Shown here piece by piece: positions 43,419 through 54,370 of a stretch of 64,000 nt of DNA. Below the pieces are notes generated by a model. That model had not been told where the DNA came from. It searched no databases and saw only the letters and a program-made list of their open reading frames with translations. The stretch's first letter is position 1. The number at the start of each line of letters is the position of its first letter. The translations under genes were made by a program, and so were the position numbers. The stretch is from Durusdinium trenchii (Eukaryota > Sar > Dinophyceae > Suessiales > Symbiodiniaceae): assembly GCA_963970005.1 (NCBI GenBank), contig CAXAMN010026750.1, positions 219,619 through 283,618 of the forward strand, in the 5' to 3' direction.

Positions 43419-45740
43419 TCACTATTCATTACTCATTGGTGCAGCTGGAGCAAGCTGCAAGGAATTGCCCAGATGTTCTGTCACACCACTTGTTCTTCCT
43501 CGAGTATCAGACAAATTCATAATTAGCCCTTCAAAGCTGTAGGATTGCACACGGGCAAGCTCTGTGGGATGCTTGCAACATGCACCAACATGCGATTACA
43601 CTATGAGCAGTGTGTGGGAGCTCCGGCCAGGCTTTGTTCTGCATTGGCGTATCTTTGGGGCCACCAAAGACTGTGAAACTTGAGGCAATGGTGGAGCGGC
43701 CAGCCATTCCAAAACTAGTGCAGGTTGATTGAGCACTGCTTCACATACCGAAGTGTCCATGCCAGTGACTGATTCTGTTTGATTTTGTCCAGTAGTTCTG
43801 ATTCTGAGAACGGCCCTCCGGGAAAAAACAGCAACAACATTGGGACAGCTGCAGTGGAGGTGAGAGACCATCGAACCGGAGCGAGACTTCATGTGGAGGC
43901 AATGATCGCGTTTAATACATGTTTAAAACACGTGTATTTATAGGCCTTTCTCTCGGAGTGCCGCGGTCAGAGTGCCGAAACAATTGTTGAGTCTAAGAGA
44001 AATCTTAGCAATGTCCAAGCTGTTGTATTATGTTGTATTTTCATTGGCAACGGCAATGACTGAGGCTAAAACATTACTAAGACTGTCCAGTGAAGACTCA
44101 AAGAAAAAATCATGTCCTTGCTAACACTAGACAAGGAATTAGATAGTTTTTTCCCCTCCTGTGTGGCAGCTGAGTCTACTTTTTATAAATTCTGTTGCAC
44201 CATTTGCCAGATCTAGTAGACCAGATTGTAGACGGGATAGAGCTATTCCAAGAGGCCCAGACAACACTACAGACAGACGAACCATTAGTTACTGTTTAGT
44301 ATAAAATGTAACTCAAATCCGCGATAGACAAGACTTTAACAATCAATTCAATTATAGCTGCATTTGCTGACAGGTGCGTCACCTTTCAAGCTCGAGTGGT
44401 AGTGCTATTACTCTCAGTTGGTAAACGGACACCCAAGAACCAGGACGATTTCCACTCCTTGGTTGTTTCTTTCGTCAGTGCTAGTAGCGGCTGGTAGCCA
44501 TTTTGTTTCCCAGCTCCAGGTTTGTAAGCGACCACTGCCTTTGAAGTTCGAGTGGTGGCTACCTAGTTTATGCATTGACTGGAAGTTTGTTCCAGCTACG
44601 GAAACATGAACTAATCACGGCTCGGATACAGTAGCTCAAAGCTCAAAACAGAGATCACCGAGCCTCTTTAAAACACTAACATCATCCTTTTCCTGTAGCA
44701 ACTAAGCCACAAGCTATTTATATCGGGGTCATCCGTCAATGCATGTCTTTTGATGAACACTCAAAAGACTGCAAAAGAGAGATTCCGTGAAAGGGAAACC
44801 TCAGTCACGAAAGGCCGGTGGTTGGACGGCAAAAAACATGCACCATGAAACATAAAATACGCAAATTAGACAGTACTCTCTACATGCTAATACTCTTTAC
44901 ATGAAGCAGCTTGAAGTGCATGACTGCCACAGTTCATTTTGCAGTTGGTTACACGTCTGTGGAAAGGTGAACCGATGATCATATTATTATAGTATACTGT
45001 ATATATACTGTAAATAGTTAGTCATGACTATAATGATCAACCTGTTTCAACCCTTCAAAGGGCCGTATTGCCATTATTTTTCCTACACATGTTCGACGTT
45101 TAGATGGTGCAGGTACTGGACACCGCGAGTATGGAGACTGTCAGGAAGAAGGCGAGATCATTGGGAGTTCCCATTCGTGGCACGTAAATCAACACAAGAC
45201 AATGCTTGCTGCTTGCTCCATCACCGGAGAGGTGGCCCGGGAACTGCGAGTCAAAGAAAAGGAGCTCTGTAAAGCTCAGAATTCCAACTTGTATCTCAAG
45301 CTAGTGCTTTCACACGCAAGGAGATACAAGTTGGACACCAGAAGTTCACGGGCTCAGCTCGCCGGTTTGAAGCGTTGGCCACAGACGAGTTGCTCAATGG
45401 CAGGAGAGCTGCACCACCGACTTTGCAGCAAAGCACTTTCATGTATATTTCATGATATTTCATAGATTAGCAATATTTGTCGCAGTTTCAATATTTGTGT
45501 CCTAGGAGAAGAATCTATGTGAATGGCACCACCGTCCTTATCTACTTGAGCCTGGATCAGGCAATCGAAAGCGGCTTCTGAATGGACTGTGTGGTGCTGG
45601 CGCAGTCTGAGGCTTTACAGCTTCAGCGTGACCTCATCGTTGCTTACAGTGAGCACAAAGCCAAGCGGAGCACACACGGACTTTGGACAAATTGTCCAGA
45701 TCACTTGTCCCTTCTTTTAAGGGGGGGTAGGCCGTGCAGA
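43419..45740. other. Unassigned sequence
   Basis: No gene is supported. A 12-base match to the dinoflagellate spliced leader lies at 44,494-44,505. A frame at 45,202-45,465 (SITGEVARELRVKEKELCKA) could be an exon but has no other support. Confidence 0.35.
44494..44505 (+). other. Possible spliced-leader relic (GTAGCCATTTTG)
   Basis: Twelve bases identical to the middle of the dinoflagellate trans-spliced leader. The bases after it (TTTCCCAG) no longer match GCTCAAG. Relics of the leader mark genes that were re-integrated from processed mRNA. A frame to the right stays open to 44,607. Confidence 0.35.
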
Positions 45741-45747
45741 GGTAGCT

Positions 45748-45854
45748 AGTAGTAGCTAAAGCTACTACTGACAGGATGCTGGATAGCTCACGCTTCTTCA
45801 AGGAAGCTCCCCCGCTGCCCTAAAGGTGGCGGGGGTAGCTTCCTTGAAGAAGCG
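45748..45854. repeat. Two adjacent hairpins, the second with 25-bp arms
   Basis: Small hairpin: AGTAGTAGCT (45748-45757) and AGCTACTACT (45760-45769). Large hairpin: 45791-45815 pairs with 45829-45854; the arms are complementary over 25 positions with one bulged base, loop 13 bases (CGCTTCTTCAAGGAAGCT on the left). The large stem is long and nearly perfect, so it could be a small-RNA precursor or the remnant of a foldback element. Confidence 0.75.
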
Positions 45855-45869
45855 CACTAATGATTTGGT

Positions 45870-47990
45870 TCCTAGACTTTTAGAGAAAATTAACATGTTT
45901 CTATATGTTTCTTGGAGCTCGATTGAGTAGTCCAGTGGTCAAGTTAAAAGCCTCGAGGGTTTGTGCCTTTGCTGCGGAAGCGACCAACCCTGGAACTTTT
46001 CCGTGCAAAGCTGGCATGACAGCAAAAATCCACAGAAGCACCATTGAACACCACCGTCAGGCCGAAGTTCCAGGCAGACCTTGACGGCTTGTTGAGCACA
46101 TATCCAATGTCAGAGCCGGAGCTTGCAAGCCGTCCAACCGAAACAGTTTGTGTATTGGCAATAGAGAACTGTCATGGACTTGACTACCAGATCTATAGGC
46201 TTAGGCCTGAGGAGTTCCAAATCAAACTATCGCGCATTGAAGGACAGCGAAGCTATGGCCAATGGTCGTTTCTTGAATTCCGAGGCCGGAGTCAATAACC
46301 CAGATGAAATTCCGGGAGGCGCATTATCAAAATTTGGCTTGAGGTCCAAGACCTTTGAGGAGTTGATTCGATGTGACAGATTGAGCCAAACATTGATCTC
46401 ACAATGGTATTCACCAATGTCATATTACCCGCGTGGTTGTTGATCTTGTGATAGTTGATTCGGTGTCGGCCACGTGAATGGTGTACAGAAAGACAGCATG
46501 CTCAGCATTCCCGTAAAAAATGTCTAGTTTGCTGCAGAGCTTTGCCAACCCGCTGTGTGTCATTTATTTTGTTTGGTACTCCGGAGGCCCAGAAACAGTC
46601 AAGAAGCTAGAGCACAATGAACGCTGTAAAGATCAATTTCTTTGACTGTAGCTTCTGGAGTGCTGACAAACTTTGCCATTGTGATGCCAACCAAGCTTTA
46701 TTAACATCCTTTATTTATGGCAATCGCTTCATTTGCAGGCTTTTTCTGGCAATGCAAAATGCAAACTCTAGGTTGCATGTAGTTGATTGGTGCTTGGGTT
46801 AAGCAGGATTAAGCGACACTTGTGATTCCTGCACAGAGTCAGCTGTATAGCCCAGTGAACACCTTAAGGTCCTAAGCCTTAACACTAAAGCAACATCAAC
46901 GTGTTTGGCATCCTGCCAAAGCACACACAACCTCAGACTCCTGTTTCTGACTTCTGTTTCAATTTTGTAACCGACTTCATTAAAGGAGGAGGGGCAGGTA
47001 TTTCAGTTTGGACAAATCTGCCAATGTCAATGCCGTGCAGACCGGAAACTACCGATGAATCCAAGGAGATTGGTGCCTCTCCCAATGAACATTGGAAAAT
47101 GAATCTGCGGAACTCCACGCTGATCCTTTACGAAGTCAAGTTGTCCTCATCACCTAGGAACCAAATCAATCATGCGAACCTGAGCCCTTCTGCGTTCAGT
47201 CACAGTCTTTAGTAGGTACTTAAGATTACGAACTACTGAATCTACTTGCTTCTTCACTGCCTGTAAGCTAGAACCTAGATTCGCAATTCTTAGTCCAGCT
47301 GATCAAGTCTCTCCTGAACAGTTCTGTTGGACTTCTTTGGTGGTTTTGTCGGCAAAACAAAGCAATACAAAGAAAGGTAAGTTTGAACACGTCACTAGCT
47401 AGACTGCATTTATGAGCTCTCACAACAACCTTGGCCATGCCCCTTGTTGTGTTTTTGTTTGTTGGATGCAGATGATGCAGGCATTTGGCAAGCTTGTGCG
47501 CATGGCACAGAAAGAGTGCCTAGCAAGGCTGGGTTTGACCTGTATCCCTTTCTTCATGGTTCTCCAAAGGTTTGGTACGTAAATGTGCTGAGCTTCCAAT
47601 TCCTCCAGATAGATCCTTTTCAACAGTATTTGGTAGTATATATTGAATGCACCCCTCGTAATCCAATGGACACCGGGGAAATCGCATATCAGCATGTTTG
47701 CGCTTGACATGCATCAGGTGGGGCTTTGAAGGAGACTTTGCAGCCCAAAACATGATGACTGCTTTCGGAAAAGTGCCTTCGTGGCAAAGACATCAGCCCA
47801 CATTAAACGAAGGTGCTGGATTCGTCATGCTGCCAAGGTTGCGCATACGCCCGAAGTGTACTCCCTCAGCCTAGAGATTGACAAACTCCTCCGTATTACT
47901 TCAGGCTCAGTGCGGATCTGCAAAGATCAACTTGTTTTGAAGTGCGAAGCTGTAAAGTCCAAGGCTCTGAAAGATGCAGCATAAAGCATT
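45870..47990. other. Unassigned sequence with some exon-like frames
   Basis: Frames 46174-46443 (GVNNPDEIPGGALSKFGLRS) and 46901-47212 (plus) have mixed composition and no family. The frame 47781-47981 (HTPEVYSLSLEIDKLLRITS) continues past a TAA at 47982-47984 as SIDAAYDRWLKQSFELESAR, which reads like a helical protein; it may be an exon of another gene or a decayed one just before BCAS2. Confidence 0.3.
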
Positions 47991-48008
47991 GATGCCGCCT
48001 ACGACCGT

Positions 48009-48020
48009 TGGCTCAAACAA
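48009..48020 (+). other. Possible spliced-leader relic before BCAS2
   Basis: GTTGGCTCAAAC 45 bases upstream of the proposed start shares TTGGCTCAA with the 3' end of the dinoflagellate spliced leader, with CCG just before. The match is short and could be chance, but the following gene is intronless, as expected of a gene recycled through mRNA. Confidence 0.3.
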
Positions 48021-48064
48021 AGCTTCGAGCTCGAATCGGCCCGAAGCCGTGCAATTGTCAAACA

Positions 48065-48781
48065 ATGGAGGAGCTGCTGTATATGGAGAATGAGCACTTC
48101 TCTTTGGTGGATGCCTTGCCCTACATAGACACTCAGCTTGGAGCTGCAGAAGTAGCTCAGCAAGTGAAGGCCTTGATTGAAGAGGAGATGACTCAGTTTG
48201 AGCCAAGGGACTACTTGGCATCATTGCCTGCTCCAGAACTGCCGTTGCTGAACAGCTCAAAGATGCAGGAGGAATTCTCCAGAGTTTCAATGCGGCAACC
48301 TTTGGGGGCCATTGAGTTGAAAAAATATGAAGTGGAACGGCCAGAAGGGGAAGCAGCAGAAGACGAGGACGCCTGGAAGAGAATTACTTCCACAACTAAG
48401 ATGAACTTTGAGTATACTCGAATAAAGGCACTAAATCTTGAACTCCTAGAACAATGGGGCAAGAAGGCGTGGATAGCTCACAACATTCTGATCCGTGGTG
48501 CTGAGAAGCTTCTTGGGAAAGAGGCCACTGAGCTCAGAGCAGCTCGAGAAGAGGTCAACAAGAAGCGGAAGCTGGACCAGGTTTCCTGTGGCAACGACCT
48601 GCGAAAGCTCACGCGTGAACTCGAACAATATCAGCAGGACAACAGCCAAGTTGAGCAGGCAGTCCGAGGGTTGGAATTAGACCTGAAGCGGCTGCCAGAC
48701 TTTGCCGTTGAGCGCGGTGTTGACATAGCAGATGTGGATTTGGCCGCACCAAAAGAATCTGATGAGATGGAGACTATGTGA
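48065..48781 (+). CDS. BCAS2: BCAS2/SPF27 pre-mRNA-splicing factor
   Basis: A single open frame of 238 codons from Met 48065 (MEELLYMENEHFSLVDALPY) to TGA 48779-48781. The start is chosen for its good context (AACAATGGAG) and because the conserved part begins just after it. Family hallmarks in order: VDALPYID, VKALIEEEM, DYLASLPAPELP, MQEEFSRVSMRQP, IELKKYEVERP, then a coiled coil from about residue 115 (EYTRIKALNLELLEQWG, AWIAHNILI, RKLDQVSCGNDLRKLTRELE) as in human BCAS2 of about 225 residues. SPF27 is a core member of the Prp19/CDC5 complex that activates the spliceosome in the nucleus. The frame is open to the left as well, but that part is not conserved. Lack of introns and a possible leader relic suggest a retro-integrated gene. 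It appears intact. Confidence 0.9.
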   Translation: MEELLYMENEHFSLVDALPYIDTQLGAAEVAQQVKALIEEEMTQFEPRDYLASLPAPELPLLNSSKMQEEFSRVSMRQPLGAIELKKYEVERPEGEAAEDEDAWKRITSTTKMNFEYTRIKALNLELLEQWGKKAWIAHNILIRGAEKLLGKEATELRAAREEVNKKRKLDQVSCGNDLRKLTRELEQYQQDNSQVEQAVRGLELDLKRLPDFAVERGVDIADVDLAAPKESDEMETM

Positions 48782-48989
48782 AGATGTATCGAGGTGTTTT
48801 GGCAGCTCGCTCGTTGTGTAAGGTGCAAAATGGTGCAGAAGTATGCAGTAGTAAGAGTTGTTTGATGCATGTGTTTGATTTCCTTTCAGCATTCGGGGCA
48901 CTGTGCATCAACTTGTGCTCGATAGCTTTTGGCAAGCACCGCATGCAGGGGGAATGATTGCTGCTCCAATCAAGCAAAAGAAACCTGAT

Positions 48990-49730
48990 CAGGCGATTGA
49001 AGCAAGTTTGACATAGTTTGACAAGGTATTGAGGAACTCCCCTAGTGTTGCTCTGTTTTCTTCTACACTTATAAATTGTCCTGTGGAATTGATCTGACAG
49101 CTTTTGAACATGTAAAGTAGGTCAGTGCAAATCCAGCTTCCTTTTGCCGCTTTCCGGTTGGAATCTTGGAAGGCGGAACCCAAAACTGCTGAGCAGCAAC
49201 CATTTCGGCAGGACCAAGCTGTGTTATGTTTGGTTTAGTTGAGGAGAAGGACACAGAATTGCATCGGATTCAAAAAACAGATCAAGAGATATCAAGAGCT
49301 CAAGCAGGAAACCGCAAAGGGAAAAGTTTCAAAAGCACCTGCGTGGCCCCTACAAAACGTGCCCAGCCGTGCTTGTGCAGTGAAGGCATATGGCATATAC
49401 AACTGTGCGAACAGGTTTTGGATGGCTAAGGTTACCATAACTGTTCGTCAAGCAGTTGACGAAGAGTTTGAAGCTCCTGCACCTTCAATAAAGGCCGCAA
49501 CGAAATGGTAGGGCCAAGAATTTCCAGATCTCACTTTACAAATGCCAGGTAACTGTTCCTGCAGATGCCACCATGCGCAAGGTCAAACAGGCAGCTGCCT
49601 TCAATCTCACATTGTGGGACTTTTTTGCCATTTTGTGGTGACACGTATCCGCAAGGCAATATCAGAGAAGCTGGGCATGAAGCGGACGACCACAATAAAG
49701 CTAGCTGCTTACATTTGCTCGTAGGCTTAG
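48990..49730. other. Exon-like frames of unknown identity
   Basis: Plus frame 49239-49511 ends MAKVTITVRQAVDEEFEAPA. After CTGTTCCTGCAG (49,553-49,564) another reads DATMRKVKQAAAFNLTLWDF to a TGA, and a third (49,638-49,724) reads RIRKAISEKLGMKRTTTIKL. They look like pieces of one protein but no family is recognised and the joins are unclear. Confidence 0.3.
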
Positions 49731-49836
49731 CAATCTGAGGGGCAGATGTCGTGGCACGAACTCCGGTTGTGTACGTCGGTAGTAAGTTCCCCACCTGCCA
49801 GGTGAGGGTTGTTAGATTTTATCACAGCTGTTCTTC

Positions 49837-49915
49837 CTCCGCCTCCGCCTCCGCCTCGGCCTCCGCCTCCGCCGCCTCCTCGTCCTCCTCCTTCCTCCTT
49901 CCTCCTTGCTTCCTT
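49837..49915 (+). repeat. (CCTCCG)n / CCTCCTT pyrimidine tract
   Basis: Imperfect CCTCCGCCTCCGCCTCGG grading into TCCTCCTTCCTCC; pyrimidines only except for scattered G. It causes the Pro/Arg-rich frames on both strands. Confidence 0.9.
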
Positions 49916-49960
49916 CCTCGCCAATCTGCTTCGCCGATCTTGTCTGGCCAGCTCCGGATC

Positions 49961-50187
49961 GCAGTGTGCACCCCTGGACCTCAACCGCAAGGATCCCCTC
50001 GCAGTGTGCACCCCTGGACCTCAACCGCAAGGATCCGATCGCAGTGTGCATCCCTGGACCTCAACCGCAAGGATCCGATCGCAGTGTGCACGCCTGGACC
50101 TCAACCGCAAGGATCCGACCGCAGTGTGCACCGCTGGACCTCAACCGCAAGGATCCGATCGCAGTGTGCACCGCTGGACCTCAACCA
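49961..50187 (+). repeat. 40-bp minisatellite, five full units and a part
   Basis: Units start at 49961, 50001, 50041, 50081, 50121 and 50161 (last one cut at 27 bases). Each has GCAGTGTGCACCCCTGGACC then TCAACCGCAAGGATCCGATC with few changes. The 40-base period shifts frame by one per unit, so all plus frames give the same CAPLDLNRKDP-type peptide. Confidence 0.95.
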
Positions 50188-50195
50188 GATAGTTT

Positions 50196-50935
50196 GCCAG
50201 ATAAAATCCACAAACACACAATCACAAACACACGACCACAAACGCGCAACCACAAACACACAACCACAAACACAATCACAAGCCCACAATCACAAACACA
50301 ATCACAAACACACAACTACAAACACAACTACAAAGACACAATCANNNNNNNNNNAAACACACAACTACAAACACAACTACAAAGACACAATCACAAACAC
50401 ACAACCACAAACATACACACAACACACAACCACAAACACACACACACAAACACACAACCACAAACACAACCACAAACACATCCACAAACACAACCACAAA
50501 CACACAACCACAAACACACAACCACAACCACAAGTACAAACACACAACCACAAAGACACAACCACAACCACTACCACAACTACAAACACATATATAATCA
50601 CAAAGACACAACCACAACCACAACTACAAACACATAATCACAACCACTACCACAAACACAACCACAAACACATCCACAAATCCACAAACACACAACCGCA
50701 AACACACCTACAAACACAAAATCACAAAGACACAACCACAACCACAACTACAAACACACAATCACAAAGACACAACCGCAACCACAACCACAACTACAAA
50801 CACACAATCACAACCACTACCACTACCACAAACACACAACCACAAACACACAACCACAAACACAACCACAAACACACAACCACAAACACAACCACAACCA
50901 CAACACAGCACACAACCACAGCACACAACCCGAGG
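50196..50935 (+). repeat. (CACAAACACAACC)n low-complexity satellite with gap
   Basis: About 740 bases of CACAA, CACAAC and CACAAAGA words with no G except sporadically. A 10-N gap lies at 50345-50354. Thr/His/Asn-rich frames on the plus strand and Val/Cys-rich ones on the minus strand are artefacts. Confidence 0.95.
50345..50354. other. Assembly gap (10 N)
   Basis: Ten N in the middle of the satellite; the real array is probably longer. Confidence 1.
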
Positions 50936-51317
50936 ACCCACAAGCAACATCGAGAACTACAATACTGACGACTATGGCAACATGCTCCTCACTATGGCAT
51001 CAAGACAAATGATTGAAATGTCATGGTGAGGATCACTCGAAGTAAAGTAATTTATTTTTAATTCATTCCACTGTTGGAAGTATAACAAGTTCTTGCGATG
51101 GAACAAGCTACTGAGGCTAGTGTTTGATCTGCATGGAAGAGCTGCCAAGGCACGACGACAAGAATACAGGAAGGGCTTGCGGCTTGTGTTTAATTGCCAT
51201 GTTTTGATGCTCGAGGCATCGCAACTTTGTTAGTTCTCTTTGTTTTTAACTGCAAACAAAGAAGCTTTACTGTAAATACCAATAGTGTATGAACATCATG
51301 ACTACAGACTACTGTGT

Positions 51318-51553
51318 AATATACATACATATATACATATATACAGACATACGTACGTACGTACAGACAGACAGACACACAGACAGACATACAGACATAC
51401 ACACACATCCATACATCCATGCACGCATGCATCCATGTACATACATACATACATACATGCATACATGCATACATACATGCATACATCCATACATACATGC
51501 ATACGTCCATACATCCATACATCCATCCATCCATCCATACATACATACACACA
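51318..51553 (+). repeat. (ACAT)n microsatellite, left flank of LINE copy 1
   Basis: ACATACATATAT, (ACGT)n, (ACAG)n and long (ACAT)n stretches. It ends directly where the first LINE begins (TGGCTCGAGGTTTCGAGG). Confidence 0.95.
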
Positions 51554-51887
51554 TGGCTCGAGGTTTCGAGGTCTCAAGCTGGCAGCCCCCATAAAGACCA
51601 GCTAGTGTGCAGCCCGCGGCGTCCGCGGCGTTGCACCATTTGATACATTGAGGGTTCCCTTGGCATCACCGCCATTGTGCTCCACCTGTACCTTTTCCTT
51701 TGCTCGTCATAGCGGGGGAGAAGGTCACAGGCATCACTACCAGGTGATCTACCACATCGGAACCTCAACCAGCGGGATCTCGTGAACCAGACTGGTGCTA
51801 CATCCCTGAAGACTCCTCAGGCCACTTCGTGGACTGCGCCAAACACCTTGCCTCCTTGACCTTATCTGCCACACAGGATCCTGACCT

Positions 51888-52502
51888 ATGACGCCGTCCA
51901 AAACTTCCACCTGGTGCAGGACGTGCACTGTCTGCAGTCACAGCTCTTGCAGGAACTGGATATGGCAAGACAAGCTCCAACCAGGTACGAGATGCAGACG
52001 GTGCGGTACATGGTGGACCACTGGCGCCGCCACCACAGGAAAGGGCAAAGGACAAGGACATGGAGGCCGAGCACCACACACCACCAGGAACACGACGTGG
52101 CCAAAAAAGGCTTTGACGGACTCACCACCCGGTCTTAGCAGACCCAAGCCACTACGCAAACCCAAAGACCAGCAAACGGCAGCTGAACTTCTCACAGCCA
52201 CGTGGGATGTCATCCCTGAAGACATTCAGCACAAGCTACAGGCCGTGGGACTCGGACCACAACCCCCAGAGGAGCCGGCTTTGACAGACATCTTGAAGAC
52301 TCACATGTCGGCCCTACCACCAGAGGTCCAGGAAGTGGTAATTCGGTTAACCGAACCATTGCCACAAACTGAGGAAGACATTGTGCAACAGCTTGAGCTG
52401 CAGGTTACGCAATTGAAGACCCAGTCCATCCGCAAAACCCAACTGCAGACCAAGCTGGATCAGGTGAAGAGCCAATATGCAGCTATGCTGCAAGCTCAAT
52501 GA
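51888..52502 (+). pseudogene. LINE ORF1-like coiled-coil protein
   Basis: The frame carries a basic Gly-rich part (GKGKGQGHGGRAP), then TAAELLTATWDVIPEDIQHK, HMSALPPEVQEVVIRLTEPL and a coiled coil (LQVTQLKTQSIRKTQLQTKL) to a stop at 52502. The coil continues in another frame (GQQKLKGLSDQYMKLV). This arrangement is typical of the first part of dinoflagellate LINE proteins and probably mediates RNA binding or self-association. Confidence 0.5.
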
Positions 52503-53219
52503 GGGGCAGCAAAAGCTCAAGGGGCTCTCGGACCAATATATGAAGCTGGTCAACCAAACACCGCACCCTGAAGCCCTCAAGCCGGATACACCTGAGGAGG
52601 CACCCATTCCCACGCAGTAGAATCTTTTGTCACGAGTTTGGGCATTTCACTGACTGAAGAGCAGCGAAATCAGCTCCATGGCCTTCTCAAGCGCCCCAGC
52701 ACCGACGGGGAAGACCCCAGCAAGCGCCTTGGAAAACAGAGGGTCAGGCAGCACCTCCGACAGGGGGGGCAGTGTGGGAAACAGGGACAACAGATTCTTG
52801 GGGACACTTCAAGGGCTTTGGGTGCCAATTCCCCTTGACGATTTTGACGAGGCACCACACACACCGGATGCAGCACACCAGCCAAAATGGGTTTGCCGTG
52901 CTGCCTCAGGCTCAGACACTGATGTTTATCCAGTTGACCAGTGTGCAGGGGACATGGCGCATGACACAACTGGGACCAACCAAATCCTTTCAAGGGCTTT
53001 CCACACCTCCCACGACGGGGTTATGTCATTCCCAGGTGATGGAGAACACTCTGAATCTCTTTCCCAGGTGATGCAATGTCAACAGTTTTGCTTTCGACTT
53101 CCTCTGAGCCAACTCGTCGGGCGGGTCATGGACCCGATTTTGTTCCAATCTGGGGAGGAGCAGCTACCAGCAGTGCGGAGTACACTGCCACTCAAAACAA
53201 CCTAACCATGCCACAAGAC

Positions 53220-54244
53220 TATGCCACCTCCACGGACTGCCTACTGCAGAACCTCACCATGGCCGTTGGCAATCCCAGTGCTTGCTGTTATGCCAATGCT
53301 CCATGGCGCGATATGCGCGCTACTACAGGAAACCAGCACTCAGCCATGGGGCACTTTGCAAGAGGCAGTCCAAGAGTCCCTCGATAGCAGAGGCAGTGGA
53401 TCTCCACCAGCTGCCCGGACTCCAAGAGCTCTGGAAACAACATGATCTGAATGTACAAGGTGACGCAAGCCACTTCGTGAACTCGCTCAACATCCAACAC
53501 TGGTCCCATACCCAGATGATTGGCCAGAAGATGTCTCGTTCCAGGAGTTGATCAACAATTGGGCCAACCAAGGCATGGGCCAGACTTGATGGACGACAAA
53601 AAGGTGCTAATATGCCATGTCGCCCGGAACACCAGTGTCAATGACATTATGACCAAGCGCAACAAACCCTTCAACCCGTACGGCAACTTCACCCTGCCGC
53701 GCTCGCTTGATGGTTTTGCCAGGACATCAACAGAATTTGTTCCGGCAGTTCTGATCTGTCATCGTGGACCCAGCCACCAAGCAGGGCATTACTTTGCCAT
53801 CCTCATATACAGTACAGGGACCTGATGTGGTTGGCGGATGATGGCAAGGTACCAACGCACCTACCACATTTGACGCCCAAACTAGCCAGCCAGATCACTC
53901 AGGTCTGGGCTGTCACTTTCAAGACACCCCAGCAGGTGCTTCAAGGAGTACCACCTCCAGGGAAGCCCGATTATGATCCACCGCTCTATCCTAGCCCTAA
54001 CAAACGGGCCAGACACGCACAGGATCACAACCTTTTGCACTATGGCAATGTCACACACCTGGGAAGGCAGGTCATCGACGGGTACTGGACTCGTGAACCG
54101 GGGTTCATTTTTGCTGAACCCATTTTGATCCACAGCGGCGCCGTGAGCACTGTCAGTACTTTACCATCCGAGGAAGAACAGTCTTTGGAACTCCGGCGTG
54201 GCCCAATCCAGACAACTCAGGAACACATGGAGGACTACTGGTGA
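53220..54244 (+). pseudogene. USP-like (peptidase C19) domain in LINE
   Basis: Three separated blocks match ubiquitin-specific proteases in the right order. Cys box: VGNPSACCYANA with the Cys at 53286-53288. A QxDAxxF block: NVQGDASHFVNSL (about 53,452-53,490). His box: FVPAVLICHRGPSHQAGHYF with the His of GHY at 53787-53789, followed by MWLADDGKVP at 53825, the usual W-x-x-x-D-D end. The blocks lie in different frames, so the domain is broken by at least three shifts. USPs cut ubiquitin from proteins; in a retroelement it might cut a polyprotein or remove ubiquitin from element proteins, but no function is shown. Confidence 0.65.
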
Positions 54245-54370
54245 TAGCAGACCCCTCCAGCGGCTTAACCGAGCTGGAGGCTTTCACGACTATCTTGGTG
54301 GCTGGCATCTACCTTCGCACCAACGAGACTTTGCAAAGTGACACCAATGCCACCAGCATTAAGAAGTTGA

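Noticed and set aside
49751..50968. 405-codon Thr/His/Asn-rich frame
   Set aside because: Runs through the pyrimidine tract, the 40-bp minisatellite, an assembly gap and the CACAA satellite.
51190..51605. His/Tyr/Thr or Met/Cys/Val-rich frames
   Set aside because: Translation of (ACAT)n and its complement.
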